In this document: one piece after another, positions 49,501-61,747 of the stretch
Position numbering within the stretch: position 1 is the stretch's first letter
Layout: the number at the start of each line of letters is the position of its first letter
Assembly: GCA_025642065.1 (NCBI GenBank)
Contig: JAODUP010000272.1
Span: 430,001-494,000, forward strand
Direction: 5' to 3'
Origin: Paralvinella palmiformis
Lineage: Eukaryota > Annelida > Polychaeta > Terebellida > Alvinellidae
DNA: 64,000 nt
The notes under the pieces: model-generated
What the model was told of the DNA's origin: nothing
The model's input: only the letters and a program-made list of their open reading frames with translations
The model's database searches: none
Program-made: the position numbers and the translations under genes

Positions 49501-52350
49501 CCAGGTAATATGTCTATTGCTAATTGAGATTTAATACAGATTACCTTAACATTTCAGGTAATATACATATTACCTAATTATACAGATTAACTGTAACATA
49601 TATTAATATATTTTATATATATATCAGTAATATTTCTGTAATTGTCTGTGTCCTTTTTATAACCAAAAAAATCATGTTTTTGCTGAATTATATTATTCAT
49701 CAACAATAATTTTTTACTTAATTGATCTTTAGCACCTTAAAATAATTAACGCTAAATATGGACAATGCCCAGTTCACCTAAAATGGGTTGCTTGTCTTTG
49801 CTAGTACTGTATTATAATAATGTATGTTTATATAGTGCCAGAACCAGGTAACCCTATTCTGAGGCACTGTACAATATTATTATCCCTGACTCAGATCTGC
49901 TTCAATCAAGCATCCACCTCAACTCCCAATGGCGCATACAATGCATGCTGCAGTTAAGGGTGCAAAGCGTTACTCAAACACATAGCCATCACATCCTGTC
50001 AGGTTCTCATTTTATGGATGAGTGAACCAGTCACCACATTGCAGCTCCGGAGCCTCGAACCCGTGACCTTTCAGCTACGAGTCCTACGCTCTAACTTACT
50101 GTGCCATCAACGCTCGACTGTATTGAGCAAATGGTTTTCACTGTTCCTAGGTGATGAAACAGCAGGCAGCATCACAACAATGCTCCAGATGCAATTTCAT
50201 GGTCTTGAATATAATACTTAGGACTGTTAAATCACTGTGGGTGACTCTGTCTTGCTGTTGCTCGTAGATACAGCTCGGAACCTAGGTTGCTAAAACCACA
50301 AAGATTGAATGAAAATGCACTAATAACACGTATATTAACAGCATTTTTAAATATACATATCCAGATATGCACAAATCTAGATTTTGGCTTTTCTATGTAA
50401 ATTAATTTTGAATTCATTCCTAAAAGTTCCATACCTGTCGTTATACTTACAAACCTATCATTTTAAATACCACATATACTGCTGATCCATAAGAGAACTT
50501 GGTGTATAAGACAAATTGTATTTATGGTTCAATGGGAAATGCATTGAACCGGTGTATAAAGTGAGTGGTAAACCATCATTCATTATCGAAAAAAATTCTT
50601 TTCCCATTGATATTGAAAGATTAATAGCTTTAGATCAATAGAAGTGTGGCAATATGTGCTTGACGCAGCAAAAGGCTTAAGTTATGACCATTTAGAAATT
50701 GCCACAGTGGATTTCAAAGATGAACTTGGCACAAAATCATCAAAAGATGGTGAATCCATTAAATTTAGAAGCCTTGGTCATTACTTCTGATGTTTTATTT
50801 GATGAGCTAATTAGCTTAGAAAATTATTAAGTCCGCTCTTGCAGCAATTGATAGTTCTTTGCCATTTAAAGCTTTGGTATGCAATGAATGGCAAGAAATA
50901 GAGTGAACGTGTGGCGAGTTTATTTCTGAATTTTTCACAGTGATTGACTATATACGAAATATAACATGTGATATAATTCTGCCAGTGGTTATGTTTTATG
51001 AAATAGGATATGTTAAGTCAACAAAGGGTCATGTCCATTTCGTCAGCTCCAAATCCAATTCCGCATAATTCCTTTTGATTAATTCCTGTTCCATAAACAA
51101 ATTTATCTATTCCAATTCTGCAATTGGAATTGACCATCAGTTCCAATTCCATAATTGAATCGACCCGGTGTCTGATATCAACCCGGTGACGGCCATTAGC
51201 ATTCATTTCTTCCATTATGACGCATCATGGTTTGGGTTGTTCATCAGTACATTCCATCAAATATTTTTCCCTTTAGGTGTTACGTATGTATACAATGAAC
51301 AGCCCTCTCTATGCTAGATTCTTCTGGGATTATTCCACTGACTTATGCGTGAGTTTATGCGGTAATTGTTAGTTGAATTTCGTTCCAGAAATGGAGTTCT
51401 GGAGTACCAGCCCTTAACTCTTGGTCCAGAGCTCTACCTCGCCTGCGAGGAATTATATCTTACCCTCGACTTGCCATCCATGATTAAAGAAGTCGTCCAG
51501 TCTCTGGATAATACAACTCGGCGCAAACTACTTTCCAACATATTGCTGACTGGTGGAAACTGTCGTCTGACTGGCTTATCAGTAAGACTCACTAAGGACT
51601 TGAAACGGGTAATACTAATGATCAGATGCATGTTAGTTCAAATAAATAAACATTTTCTTTATTAATTTCTTACATGTGATACAGAAAATATATATATATA
51701 TATTGTTGTTTTACTGCATTGTTTGTACATGTGTAGGGCAGGTATTCTTTGAAAGGTCTATGATGAAATAATGGATGAAACATCCTTTGGGATGGAATAT
51801 TTTTAAGTCCCATTTATAAGTTCAAATACTACCTATATAATTAAATACAAAAAATCATGAAGTTGAAATTATTTTGTGTTTTTTATCAATTCTAATTCCA
51901 ATTTGAAATATTATCTTTTCCCAAATTCTGATTCCAATTTTTGGGCTGATTATCACTTCTAATGTGCTTGCTTCTCCAGAAATGGTCCCCTCCCATCTTT
52001 TAGGTCTGTGACCAAACACAGTATCTGTTCAACCATGATAATTCCCTATACGCTGAGAATTCTAGAATAATAATTGCTCTGTAGTGTATGAAACATTTTG
52101 CACTCCCTTTATGTAGCGTGCCTACATTTATAAACCATTTTCTGATTGTTTACAGCTGTTACCGGAGTATCAGTCTATCCTGAGGGTTGTTGATCCACGT
52201 CTCATGACTGGTAGGACTGACGCTGTGATTGGAGCTTCGTACATCAGGAAATGGTTTGATGCATTCTGGATAACGAGACAGGATTACATCCTCCATGGAG
52301 CTATCAACTCGTTAGACAAGCCGCCATCTGGACCAGTCCATTGTGTTTAA
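43385..52350 (+). CDS. F-box/actin-related fusion protein (ARP8-type architecture), six exons
   Basis: Coding exons: 43385-43521, 45836-46780, 48136-48346, 49169-49287, 51389-51608 and 52156-52350. All introns are GT-AG, phases join exactly and the total is 1827 nt (608 aa). An in-frame TGA lies seven codons before the ATG. Exon 1 is an F-box: LPEDILLIIF at 9-18, LLTLSNTCKRF, closing with Trp46 made across the first splice. F-boxes bind Skp1 in SCF ubiquitin ligases. From about residue 108 the protein follows actin: DFGSK (phosphate 1, about 114), VPG...ALYSG, VIDSGANNT (phosphate 2, 382-390), LLTGGN (adenosine motif, 523-528), GASYI, and WITRQDY near the C terminus, like the WISKQEY of actin. 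A Ser/Thr/Asp-rich insert of about 100 residues (about 215-310) occupies the subdomain 2 region. The order F-box then actin fold matches Arabidopsis ARP8. I infer a substrate adaptor or nuclear ARP; ATP binding is plausible because the Asp-Gly and Gly-Gly motifs remain. Confidence 0.88.
43770..43962 (-). repeat. SINE, family B, diverged copy
   Basis: Its minus strand starts with TGGTCTAGCCGTTAAAC and contains the GGTAGTGACCACCC-type and CGGAGTATTTCG segments of the 8640-8945 element. It lies in the first intron of the F-box/ARP gene. Confidence 0.6.
44333..44595. mobile_element. MITE-like element with CAGGGTTCGCAC end
   Basis: It begins CAGGGTTCGCACAGGTCCTT and ends GTGTATAAACCCG, an imperfect inverted match of about 12 bases. 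Internal GGAAAGTCCTGGAAT repeats occur near both ends. It has no coding capacity. hAT-type ancestry is suspected, but no clear 8-bp target duplication is visible. Confidence 0.5.
44963..45115. mobile_element. Possible DNA-transposon fragment
   Basis: CAGGGCCAGATTTAGGCC with repeated AGGGCCCC/GGGCCCCATTG motifs resembles the ends of non-autonomous DNA transposons. There is no second terminus that I can define. Confidence 0.3.
45705..45800 (-). mobile_element. Possible pogo-type transposon terminus
   Basis: The minus strand reads CAGTCAGGCCCTGTTATAAC with a second TTGTTATACAGGGC inside, the repeated GTTATA style of pogo/Tigger ends. It directly precedes the acceptor of exon 2 of the F-box/ARP gene. 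Confidence 0.35.
47024..47085. repeat. Perfect 30-bp inverted repeat with 2-base loop
   Basis: The arms 47024-47053 (TGCTGTCAAAGTAACAAATA...) and 47056-47085 are exact reverse complements around GG. The element is in the second intron of the F-box/ARP gene. Confidence 0.95.
49451..49598. mobile_element. Foldback MITE, about 150 bp
   Basis: It begins TGTTACAGTTAATCTGTATA and ends with the inverse TATACAGATTAACTGTAACA. The inverted arms of about 50 bases each also include CAGGTAATAT and its inverse. A related half-element appears near 9335-9375 (GTGTTACAGTTTATCCGTAT). It is intronic in the F-box/ARP gene and non-coding. Confidence 0.75.
49815..50115 (-). repeat. SINE, family C
   Basis: TTTATATAGTGCC, TGAGGCACTGTACAATATTA, CACCTCAACTCCCAATGG, CATAGCCATCACATCCTGTC and a tRNA-like end (GCCTCGAACCCGTGACC) match the element at 60355-60570 segment by segment. 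The tRNA head is to the right, so it is read on the minus strand. Confidence 0.65.
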
Positions 52351-52609
52351 AGGGTGTTCAGCATGATATGAAAAAGTTTTTTTTTTTTTAAATCTGGGAA
52401 TGGTTTATTAATTACCAATTATTTTTTAATAATAATGAAATAATGTTTCTCTTAGAATGTGTGCTGATTGTGTTACAGATGTGTTAGATGTGTAAATGCA
52501 TAATATAAATATATTATACTAAATCTAACTTCGCCTTGTATATATTATTATTTATTTATTATGTTGATCAATTAACTTATTTATAAATAACTGAATCAGC
52601 ATTTAGCAT

Positions 52610-52615
52610 AATAAA
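52610..52615 (+). promoter_or_regulatory. Polyadenylation signal AATAAA
   Basis: It lies about 260 bases after the stop of the F-box/ARP gene. A second one (52741-52746) follows. Either could end the transcript. Confidence 0.45.
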
Positions 52616-53065
52616 CTTGTTATTTTATGTTTAAAAGTATTATCAGCAAGAAGGATAATGTTATACATGACCAGAAATATGACTTGCTATATTCATGTTT
52701 ATTTTTCATAACTCATTTGTTTATTGTTGTTGTTTATAGAAATAAAACGGTTCAATTGGTATTGGTGTATTTTCCACAGTGGTGTAGCGTGGGGTGTGCG
52801 AGGTGTGCAGAACACACAGGGCAGCCACTTGGGGGGGGGGGCCAATACCATAATTTTATTATTTTCTTGAGATACTTTTTTACCCCCCAATAAATCTTTT
52901 ATATACCTCTATGTGTTTGCTGTATTCGAAGCTTTGTAACGTTAAGGAAGGGGTCGACCAATTTAGGTGCCACACAGAACAGCCAAAACCCATGTTGGTC
53001 CACGAATTTTCTGTGATAAATGTGTGAAGATCTCTGCCATGTACTTCGTATCAGTGTGAAGTACC

Positions 53066-53128
53066 TTTCGCTCGGCCCATTTAGCCTACCATGGGCACAA
53101 AAGTGGCCGTAAAACGTCAATCATCGAT
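53066..53128 (+). repeat. SINE, family A, 3' fragment
   Basis: CTCGGCCCATTTAGCCTACC, CACAAAAGTGGCCGTAAAAC and GTCAATCATCGATTATCA form the 3' end of the family. It abuts the proposed last coding exon of the lectin gene on the opposite strand. Confidence 0.7.
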
Positions 53129-53324
53129 TATCAGAAATGTGAGGGGTTTTGCTATAGACTGAAAAATATGTACCTTGCCGATTAATGATGGTCGAAAACG
53201 TTGAGTAATGCTCACAGTGGGATTTGTTTTCGTACCAACTTCGGCAAGAAATTGGCTCTCACGAAATTTGTAGTCCGAACTGATTATCTCAAGAAAAGGA
53301 TATATATTCCTCCTTTTCAACATT
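53117..53324 (-). other. Tentative cytoplasmic tail exon of the lectin gene
   Basis: The acceptor CATAG|AATG supplies the one base needed to complete AGA after the membrane exon (AAC AG|). The frame is open for about 70 codons to a stop at 53117, with a possible phase-0 donor (AAG|GTACAT) near 53165. There is no homology evidence, and the SINE fragment overlaps its end. Confidence 0.35.
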
Positions 53325-54763
53325 CTATGTGTGTTTGCTTTCATTAAAATGATGTATTATGAATGTTGAAATAAACGAATCGAATGCGCATTACGGGACT
53401 GGGTCTAGCGGAGAACAACTCAACAACAGAAGTCACTCAATACAGAGATTTTAATATTTTCCGGAACACGTCAAGACTCCGTAATACAGATGAGACACGA
53501 TTGGGTATGAAAGATAGAAAAGCCATCAGCTAAATAGTATACCAATAAAGCAGAACGACAGTTCATGGTATGTTTTTCAGAGGGGAGACTTCATTATCCC
53601 ATCATCGTTTATTATGACTTATGTGTTTGATGTGTAATAAATGGTTCCATGAGAATCGCCCAGGAACCTAAGACAACACAGTCCAAGCTTTTGGCTATGT
53701 AATTCGGTGATGAAATTAAATTGCCATTCGCGTAGAGAATTTAATATTTATTATAACGTGAACTTCGAAGCTTCGAAATGTTTCACTTTGACCCATTCGG
53801 TGGATGAGATTGATGTAAGGGGTCACTGAATCCGTGAATCCCGTTCTATATTAACCGATGCATTGTAAACATTGTACAGTATACCCAGGTGAACAGTTTA
53901 TGGTGTTAAACCTTTTTCTATGTGTCGTTAATTATGTGTCGCATGTAGCTTCATCATACTCTTTCTGTGTGTGTGTGTGTGTGTTTTTATGTTACATATA
54001 ATAAAGGCGTGGGCTCAGGTTTTCGTGATGTTTATAATTCTTACAGAATTATGATCAAACGACTACTACCTAAATAGAAAACAAATTTTATATATTAGTA
54101 CATATATAACGCAGCTATAACAGGAAATAAAGCATATATATCAGTACATATAATATCTATTATGATAATAATTATAATACCTCCGACAATAACAGAAATA
54201 ATAGTATTTTCACTCAGCCCAAAATAGCACGACTAGTTTCGGTTATAAGAAACCTTTATCAAGTGCATGTGTCTCAAATTTCAAATTTGGATCGTGCTTC
54301 GTAACATATGATCGAGCTTCTGACACACTCAACTGATAAAGCAAAATAAAAGTGAACAACATATTTTTCCGTCATACAGAAAGATTAACAATAAATAACA
54401 TAATAGTGAGTAAAACTCGGATATTAACAAAATTAACAATAATCCACTATTACCTAAAACACGGAGATTAATATTTCCAGTCTAAGGTGTGCCGTTCTTC
54501 ACTGTTGCATTTTATTGCTAACCACAATATTATAATATATATTACCATCTAATGTTCTCAATAATTGCAGGCACCATTCGATGGCGAAGTTGTTAGTGCA
54601 CTACACCGTAAACCAACAGGTTCTGGATTCCAATCCGGATTATATTTGTGGAATATGTCCTACCAGATAGTCGCTTTTCGGCAATATTACTCTCAGCTGT
54701 GACCAATGTCAAGGTTAAACAACTCGGACTATCAACAATTACGGAAGACGTTCTTCATATGCG

Positions 54764-54805
<42 letters not shown>

Positions 54806-55783
54806 CTTTCAGCCCCCTTGAGAAATAACACTGGCAATTACAGGTTTCAGTTGAAGGCTGTCATGTCTTGAAATTGTTGATTGGAAACGGTAACAACATG
54901 CAGTGAAGTGACCCCCAAAATGACGTCATCAAGGTAAATCAGGCGACAGCTGATTTGCCCGGAAGGTCAAACTCTTCTCTCTCCTGTTTATCTCTTTCCT
55001 TCCTCCTGCCAATTAAGTTGTACATATTGCTAAATAATATCATTATTTATAAGAGAAATGCATTCTATGATTGACATAGTTTTATATAGATAGAGAGGGA
55101 GGGAGAGATGATGATCATTGATTGATGGTTTCAACACGTTTAAAAAGATGCTATTAAAGCATTAAGCAGTTTGGCTCGGCGCAGCTCGTATGTTTAGAAA
55201 AAGCTGATTGATGTTTTACGACCACTTTTGTGCACATGATAAGCTAAATGGGCCGAGCGACCTACAAAGGGTAAGGAAGAGAATACAAATACGAAACACC
55301 CTTCAGATATTCCCACGCCGAGATTCTAACTGAGTTGGTATGGATCTGTGATCCAACGCACTACCGATTAGATCACGCAGGCGCGCGCGAGAGAGGGAGT
55401 TTCCTGTTCAGTTATCAGGATCTCGTATTTACCTGTTGACGACGTACACAGTTCTTCTTTTCATCAGTACAGCGACTACTATGATCATAGCAATAACAAT
55501 GAGGACGATCAGAGATACCAGAAGGATGGTTAGCATGTTGTTGTCTTCTGTCGAGTATTAATCGGAACAAAAGAATTGTGAAAAGAAAATTATTTGACGC
55601 AAAATAGAAAGAAAACTACAAATTTATATAGAAGAAATGGACCGTTAAATGTTTTATTTTATATTTTGGCACATTTTGATGTGTTTAGTTTCCGGAGAAA
55701 GAATAAATTTGAATACAAGACTGAACCACGTGTTATGTTTTGATCATATAAGTAGATTATTAGATTAAAATAAATGGGTTTAG

Positions 55784-55828
<45 letters not shown>

Positions 55829-56025
55829 CACTTACCGGACGAAGTTGATTTCGTTGTTAGTTCAGTATTTTCCGAGAAATCTTAAAGCAAAAAGGAATTT
55901 TTGTTGCAAAAAGGATGCACCTTTGTCAGATTATTTATATATGTCGCGCCGTTTATAGAAATGTTCATTATAGGTATAATAAGTGTCAGTATCTAAGCAA
56001 CATTTTAGTAGCATTTTTAATTTAT

Positions 56026-56087
<62 letters not shown>

Positions 56088-58511
56088 GGAGCTATGTATG
56101 ATAATTGGTTTCTGTTTTTGTAAACCATATTTCTAACAAGATGCTCAGGTGCGCTGCATTTTACGACCCAAACAACTTTTATCATTAACTTATTATCCGT
56201 ATGTCCACGTTGAATCACAATTCTAATTGGCTGACGTTGATAGCTGCACACACAGAGAGAAGATGATTGATGCTTTACGGCCAGTTTTGTGCATATGGCG
56301 GGCTAAATGGGCCGAGCGACCTCCAAAGGTAATGAAACGAAGTCAAAGATGAAACACCCTTCATATATGCCCAAGCCGAGATTCGAACTCGGATGGTAGT
56401 GATCTGTGGTCCAACGCGCTACCGATTAGACCAAGGAGGCACACAGAGAGATAGACGTATTATGGCGTACATACTTCCATGTTTCCAGATAACATACCAT
56501 TGCGTGACGTCAGATGACTACTGGTTGATGTAAAAACATCTGAAAATATCCAATCGTTTAAAGTCATCGATTATTGGCTGCCGTATACCGGTGTAGCAGG
56601 ACAAATTACCCCCTGCCCAGATTAAACCCGGATATACCCCGTGGGATAAACTGTCCTAGGCCAAACTAAACTCGGAGGTGTTAATTAGGGTAGGCCAGAC
56701 TGTACCCCTTCAGGCCAGAATATACTCATCTAATGTTTTAGTCAATCTCAAACGATGGCTCGTTAATTAATGTGTATCAGCGAAGTCGTGAACTATGATT
56801 TAATTTTTACAGTAAATCGGTTCAATTTTCAATTTATTATCAAGACATGATAAATATTTGCTCTTTTAGGCTGTAGCGTAATATTTTTATTAATTAAAGT
56901 TTTTCTGGCTGAAGGAATAAAAGTCTGTGTGTTTAGAGTTTAACGATTTTAGTCAGTTACCTGACAACGCTGAACCCCCAATAATCTGTTGAAAAACTAA
57001 GTATTTCTTGTTTACATCACTCAATACTACTGATATCATGGGGGTATAATCTGGCCTGGCGGGGGGGTATGAATTAGCCTAGGCCAATTTATACTCCGGG
57101 GTATAAATTAGCCTAATATACCCGGGGTATAATCTAGCCTAGGCCCCTTTAACTCCAGGTATAATCCGGACTGCGGGTATACAATGGCCTGTTACACCGG
57201 ATTATGTATACGAACTTCCAAATATCGTTAGTAATCCTTCATAAATGTATTCATAGTGTGGATATAGTTCACCATGTTTAAACAAAAATAAACATAGTCC
57301 TACCGTCCTGGGTCGTTTCGGGATCATCCTTTGTTGTGAGTAACTCTGGAAATAAACAATTATGTAGAGTATTTATGCGGATGGTAATTCGATGATGGTG
57401 GCGAATCTGTGGTTTTTGTCATCTACGAAGAGTTAACTTCAGGTGTTCATCATCGGCATTGGGCACACCTGAGAGTCACTCTCAGACTCAGACACGTGTA
57501 AGTGAAGGGCGTCTGCCAAGGGAAATACGAATTCCACGAAAGCAGTCATGAGCCGGATTCGAACTCCATAAACTGGAGGGTTCGAGCGCACTGCTCTAAC
57601 CATTAGGCCAATGTAATCACCTTTAAACTACGAATATGTGTCGCACGGAATATTATGTTTATTTCGAAATTACTATACCACCAGATCTGAATAATAATAA
57701 TAAGCATTTTGTGACATTGTTAACATATATGGGTCATGTTTATGCTAATCAGTCAATAACAGTGATTACTCGGGGTTTTAATGTGAATACACCTTTAGTA
57801 CAAACATATCCAATATTACATTAGCATAATATATTTACTATCAGTTCTCATACCTGTCTGTGTCGACTCTGAAGTATATACTGTTGTAGCTATCACTAAA
57901 AGAAAGTAAAAATTAAATGACATTTTTAGACTTCTACTGAAATGTTGTTTGTACAGAACGTAATCAATATGTTAAGTGCAGTAACAATATTTAATAATAC
58001 CTGGGACACTTACTGACTTAGCCCCCCAAAAGAGGGACACGTTTAAACATTACCTAAGTATATGAGGAATGACATGACATACGTAGATTGGCAAAGTAAA
58101 TAGAAATGTTTATTTTCTGCATTCTTTCTGGATCCAGGATTAGAACTGGTCAACTGTTGTCGTAAAAGTGGTCGAAAGAAAGGTGAAATTAAATATTTGT
58201 TGTGATGATGAGTCAAAAGATAATAGATACTCACTCACTCAGATACTCACTCACTCAAGAACTCGCACGCTCATTCACACTCTCACGTATTCACACCCGC
58301 ACTCATTCACTCTTACTGAATCCAGATTCTGGTCACTCTTTTCAAATCAAAAACCCATTCACTAACTATATCAAGCACTCATCTATTCACTCACTCACTC
58401 ACTCACTCACTCACTCACTCACTCACTCACTCACTCACTCACTCACTCACTCACTCACTCACTCACTCACTCACTCACTCACTCACTCACTCACTCACTC
58501 AATCATCAATC

Positions 58512-58555
<44 letters not shown>

Positions 58556-60746
58556 CTTATTCGAACAGTCACTCACTCACCAACTCACTCACTGACCGAA
58601 TAACTCAATCTCTCAATCCCTCACTCACTCAATCACAGATTCACTCACTCACTTATTCACACACTCGCAAATTCGCTCACTCATACACTCACTCACACTC
58701 ATTCACACCTTCACACACACACTCACTCAATCACTCACACCATCAATCACTCAATAACACACTTACTCACTTATTTATACATTCACTCACTCAGACACAC
58801 ACACATAAACTCACTCACTCATTCACTGACTCACTCACTTCCTCATTTATTTACAGACTCACTCACTCACCTAGACATTCACTCACTCACCGATTCACTC
58901 ACTCATTTAAACAGTCACTCACTCACTCACTCATACAAACCCTCACCCACTCAATCCCTCACTCACTCATTCATTCATTAAGTCATTCATTCACTTATTC
59001 ACACACTCACTCACATATTCCCTCACTTATACACACACTCAAATTCATTCACACACTCACACTCATTCACACATTCACTCACTCAATCACTCACACACTC
59101 ATTCACTCACCTACTTACTCAATCACTCACTAGGTCACTCACTCAAACATAAACTCATCAATTCACTGACTCACTCATTTATTCACCCACTTACTCACAC
59201 ACTCACTCACTCTTTCACTCATTCACTGACTCACTAACTTACTCTCTCATTGTATCACTTAATCACTCACTCACTCACTCAATAACTCACACTCATTCAT
59301 ACTCTCAGTCACTCAATCAATTACCCACTCACTCACTCACTCACTCACTCATTCACTCATTTACTCACTTACTCACTTACTCACTTATTCACACACTCAC
59401 TCACACATTTGCTCACTTCTATACTCACTCACACTCATGAATACACTTACTCACTCACACACAAACACATAAACTCAATAACTCACACACTCTCTCATTC
59501 ACTCATTCACTCACTCACTCACTTACTAACTTATTCACACACTCACTCACTCACACATTCGCTCACTTCTATACCCACTCACACTCATGAATACACTTAC
59601 TCACTCACATACTCACTCACATACAAACACATAAACTCACACACTCACTCACTCATTAACTGACTCATTCATTCACTCACTTATTCACACTCTCACTAAC
59701 TCATTTACCCACTCACTCATTCATTCATTCACTCACTAATTCACTGACGCACTCACATATTCACACACTCATTTATAACAACCATAAATTCACTCACTCA
59801 GCTTCTCACTCACTCACTCACTCACTCATCACTCACTCACTCACTCACTCACTCACTCACTCACTCACTCACTCACTCACTCACTCACTATCACACACTC
59901 AATCATTCACTCACTTATTCATTCATTCATTCATTCACTCATACACTCACATACTCACACACTCGCTCACTCTATCACCTTCTTCGCAGGTGTAATTTAT
60001 TCTCATAAAATTCGTGGCGACAGTCGTCGAGCAGGTGATGACCTCCCAGGTGCTGTCGCTGCAGGTGTCGAGGATACACACCGTCAATCCGGAACAGTTA
60101 TAAGTCGGCTCGTCTATTTCCATATAGCACGTATCGTTTGTTATACTACAGTTAGAACGATCCCCATACTGCCAATATTCGCTGTAGCCAATCACCGACC
60201 ATGTCACATTAATTACGGTATCATTGTCACAGACCATCTCCTTCATATCACAGGAACCACCCTCTTGGTAACAATGCTGATAGAGGTAATACTCTGGCTG
60301 ACTTGCTCTACCTGCAACGGTAATTATAATAATAATAATAATAATAATAATACGTGACATTTATATAGCGTCCTATCCATCTAGGTAGATGCTCTAGGTC
60401 GCTTTACAGCATTAGTATCGCTGACTCGCACCTGTTTCACTCCAGCACACACCTCAACTCCTAAGGGAGCATACAACCCACGCAGCCATTACGGGCGCAA
60501 CATAGCCATCACGTACTGTCGGGTTCTTATTTCTGGCTGACCAAACTAGTCGCCACATGACAAACACGCGCGCGCGCGCACGCACGCACTCACGGATATG
60601 TAGTCTTCCGAGTACTTACCGTAATTTGTTGTCAGGTAGCTGGACGATGTTACCACATCTGAAAGTAATTAAGTAGTCTGCTTTACTTGAAAATGATAAA
60701 ATAGCAAACACCTCCGTCCCGCATACACACGTTACGAAAACCTTGT

Positions 60747-60798
<52 letters not shown>

Positions 60799-61190
60799 AT
60801 CTCTTTAGCTGGGATACGTATGTAGTCTAATTTATACGCCGTGGAAGTAATCAGCTTTAATACAAAAACAGGTTCGCTAATACCGAGTGAGACCAAACCG
60901 ACTAACTCAGTCCGTTTATAAACATCCGTCTAGAGGTTAAATGTTAGGAATAGATACTTAAATAAAAAAGGTCCTGCAAGTAGGAATGATTCATCACATA
61001 TGGGGGGAGTATTTGGCGAGATAAAAGTAGAATTAGTGGTGCTAGAAGTGTGGGAAAATAAACTGGTTGAAACTTTATACACGCATACATGTATGTGCAA
61101 ACGCGCAGGCACACACACACACACACACACACAAACATACACACACTCCCATACATACACTTCAAGGAAGTTTTGATGATGCTTAACCAG

Positions 61191-61271
<81 letters not shown>

Positions 61272-61423
61272 TTTCAAAACTTCTATTCCGCCAATATCCT
61301 CAAAAAGAATCGAGCTCAGTGGCGCACCTAATACAGGGGTAAAAGGGGTTGGGCAAACTTATAGTCCAGGTCAAATACAAAGTTCATCAACAAATGATCA
61401 GATGGAGTGGAAACTTAGGAAGG

Positions 61424-61455
<32 letters not shown>

Positions 61456-61708
61456 TGTGTGTATGTGTATGAGTGTGTCCTAAGCACACACATACTCACG
61501 CAAAGCACTATGACTCAGATATATTGTGTGCTTGGTTTTAGCCCGGACTTAATGTACGTAAATTGCCGATTTAATAACTCGGTAAACATAAAGGGATTTG
61601 TAAACTAGATTTTAGGTGTTATACTCTAGTGAGAAAATATTTCTAGTTTTTCTAGACATAATATAATTAACCATGGTGCAACAAAATTCACACAGTATTA
61701 TTATTATT

Positions 61709-61747
<39 letters not shown>

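Larger units (their letters stand above)
57704..59978. repeat. Tandem duplication, left copy (shared part)
   Basis: From GCATTTTGTGAC at 57704 the sequence matches that from 61818 almost base for base (offset 4114 in the unique part), through a stalk exon and into the CACT array. Differences are rare point changes and array-length changes, so the event is recent. The full left unit would be 57704-61817 and includes the lectin exon. Confidence 0.9.

Noticed and set aside
58202..59663. Thr-His-Ser-Leu repeat frames
   Set aside because: They are direct translations of the CACT tetranucleotide array, and the same happens in the duplicated copy at 63447-63701.
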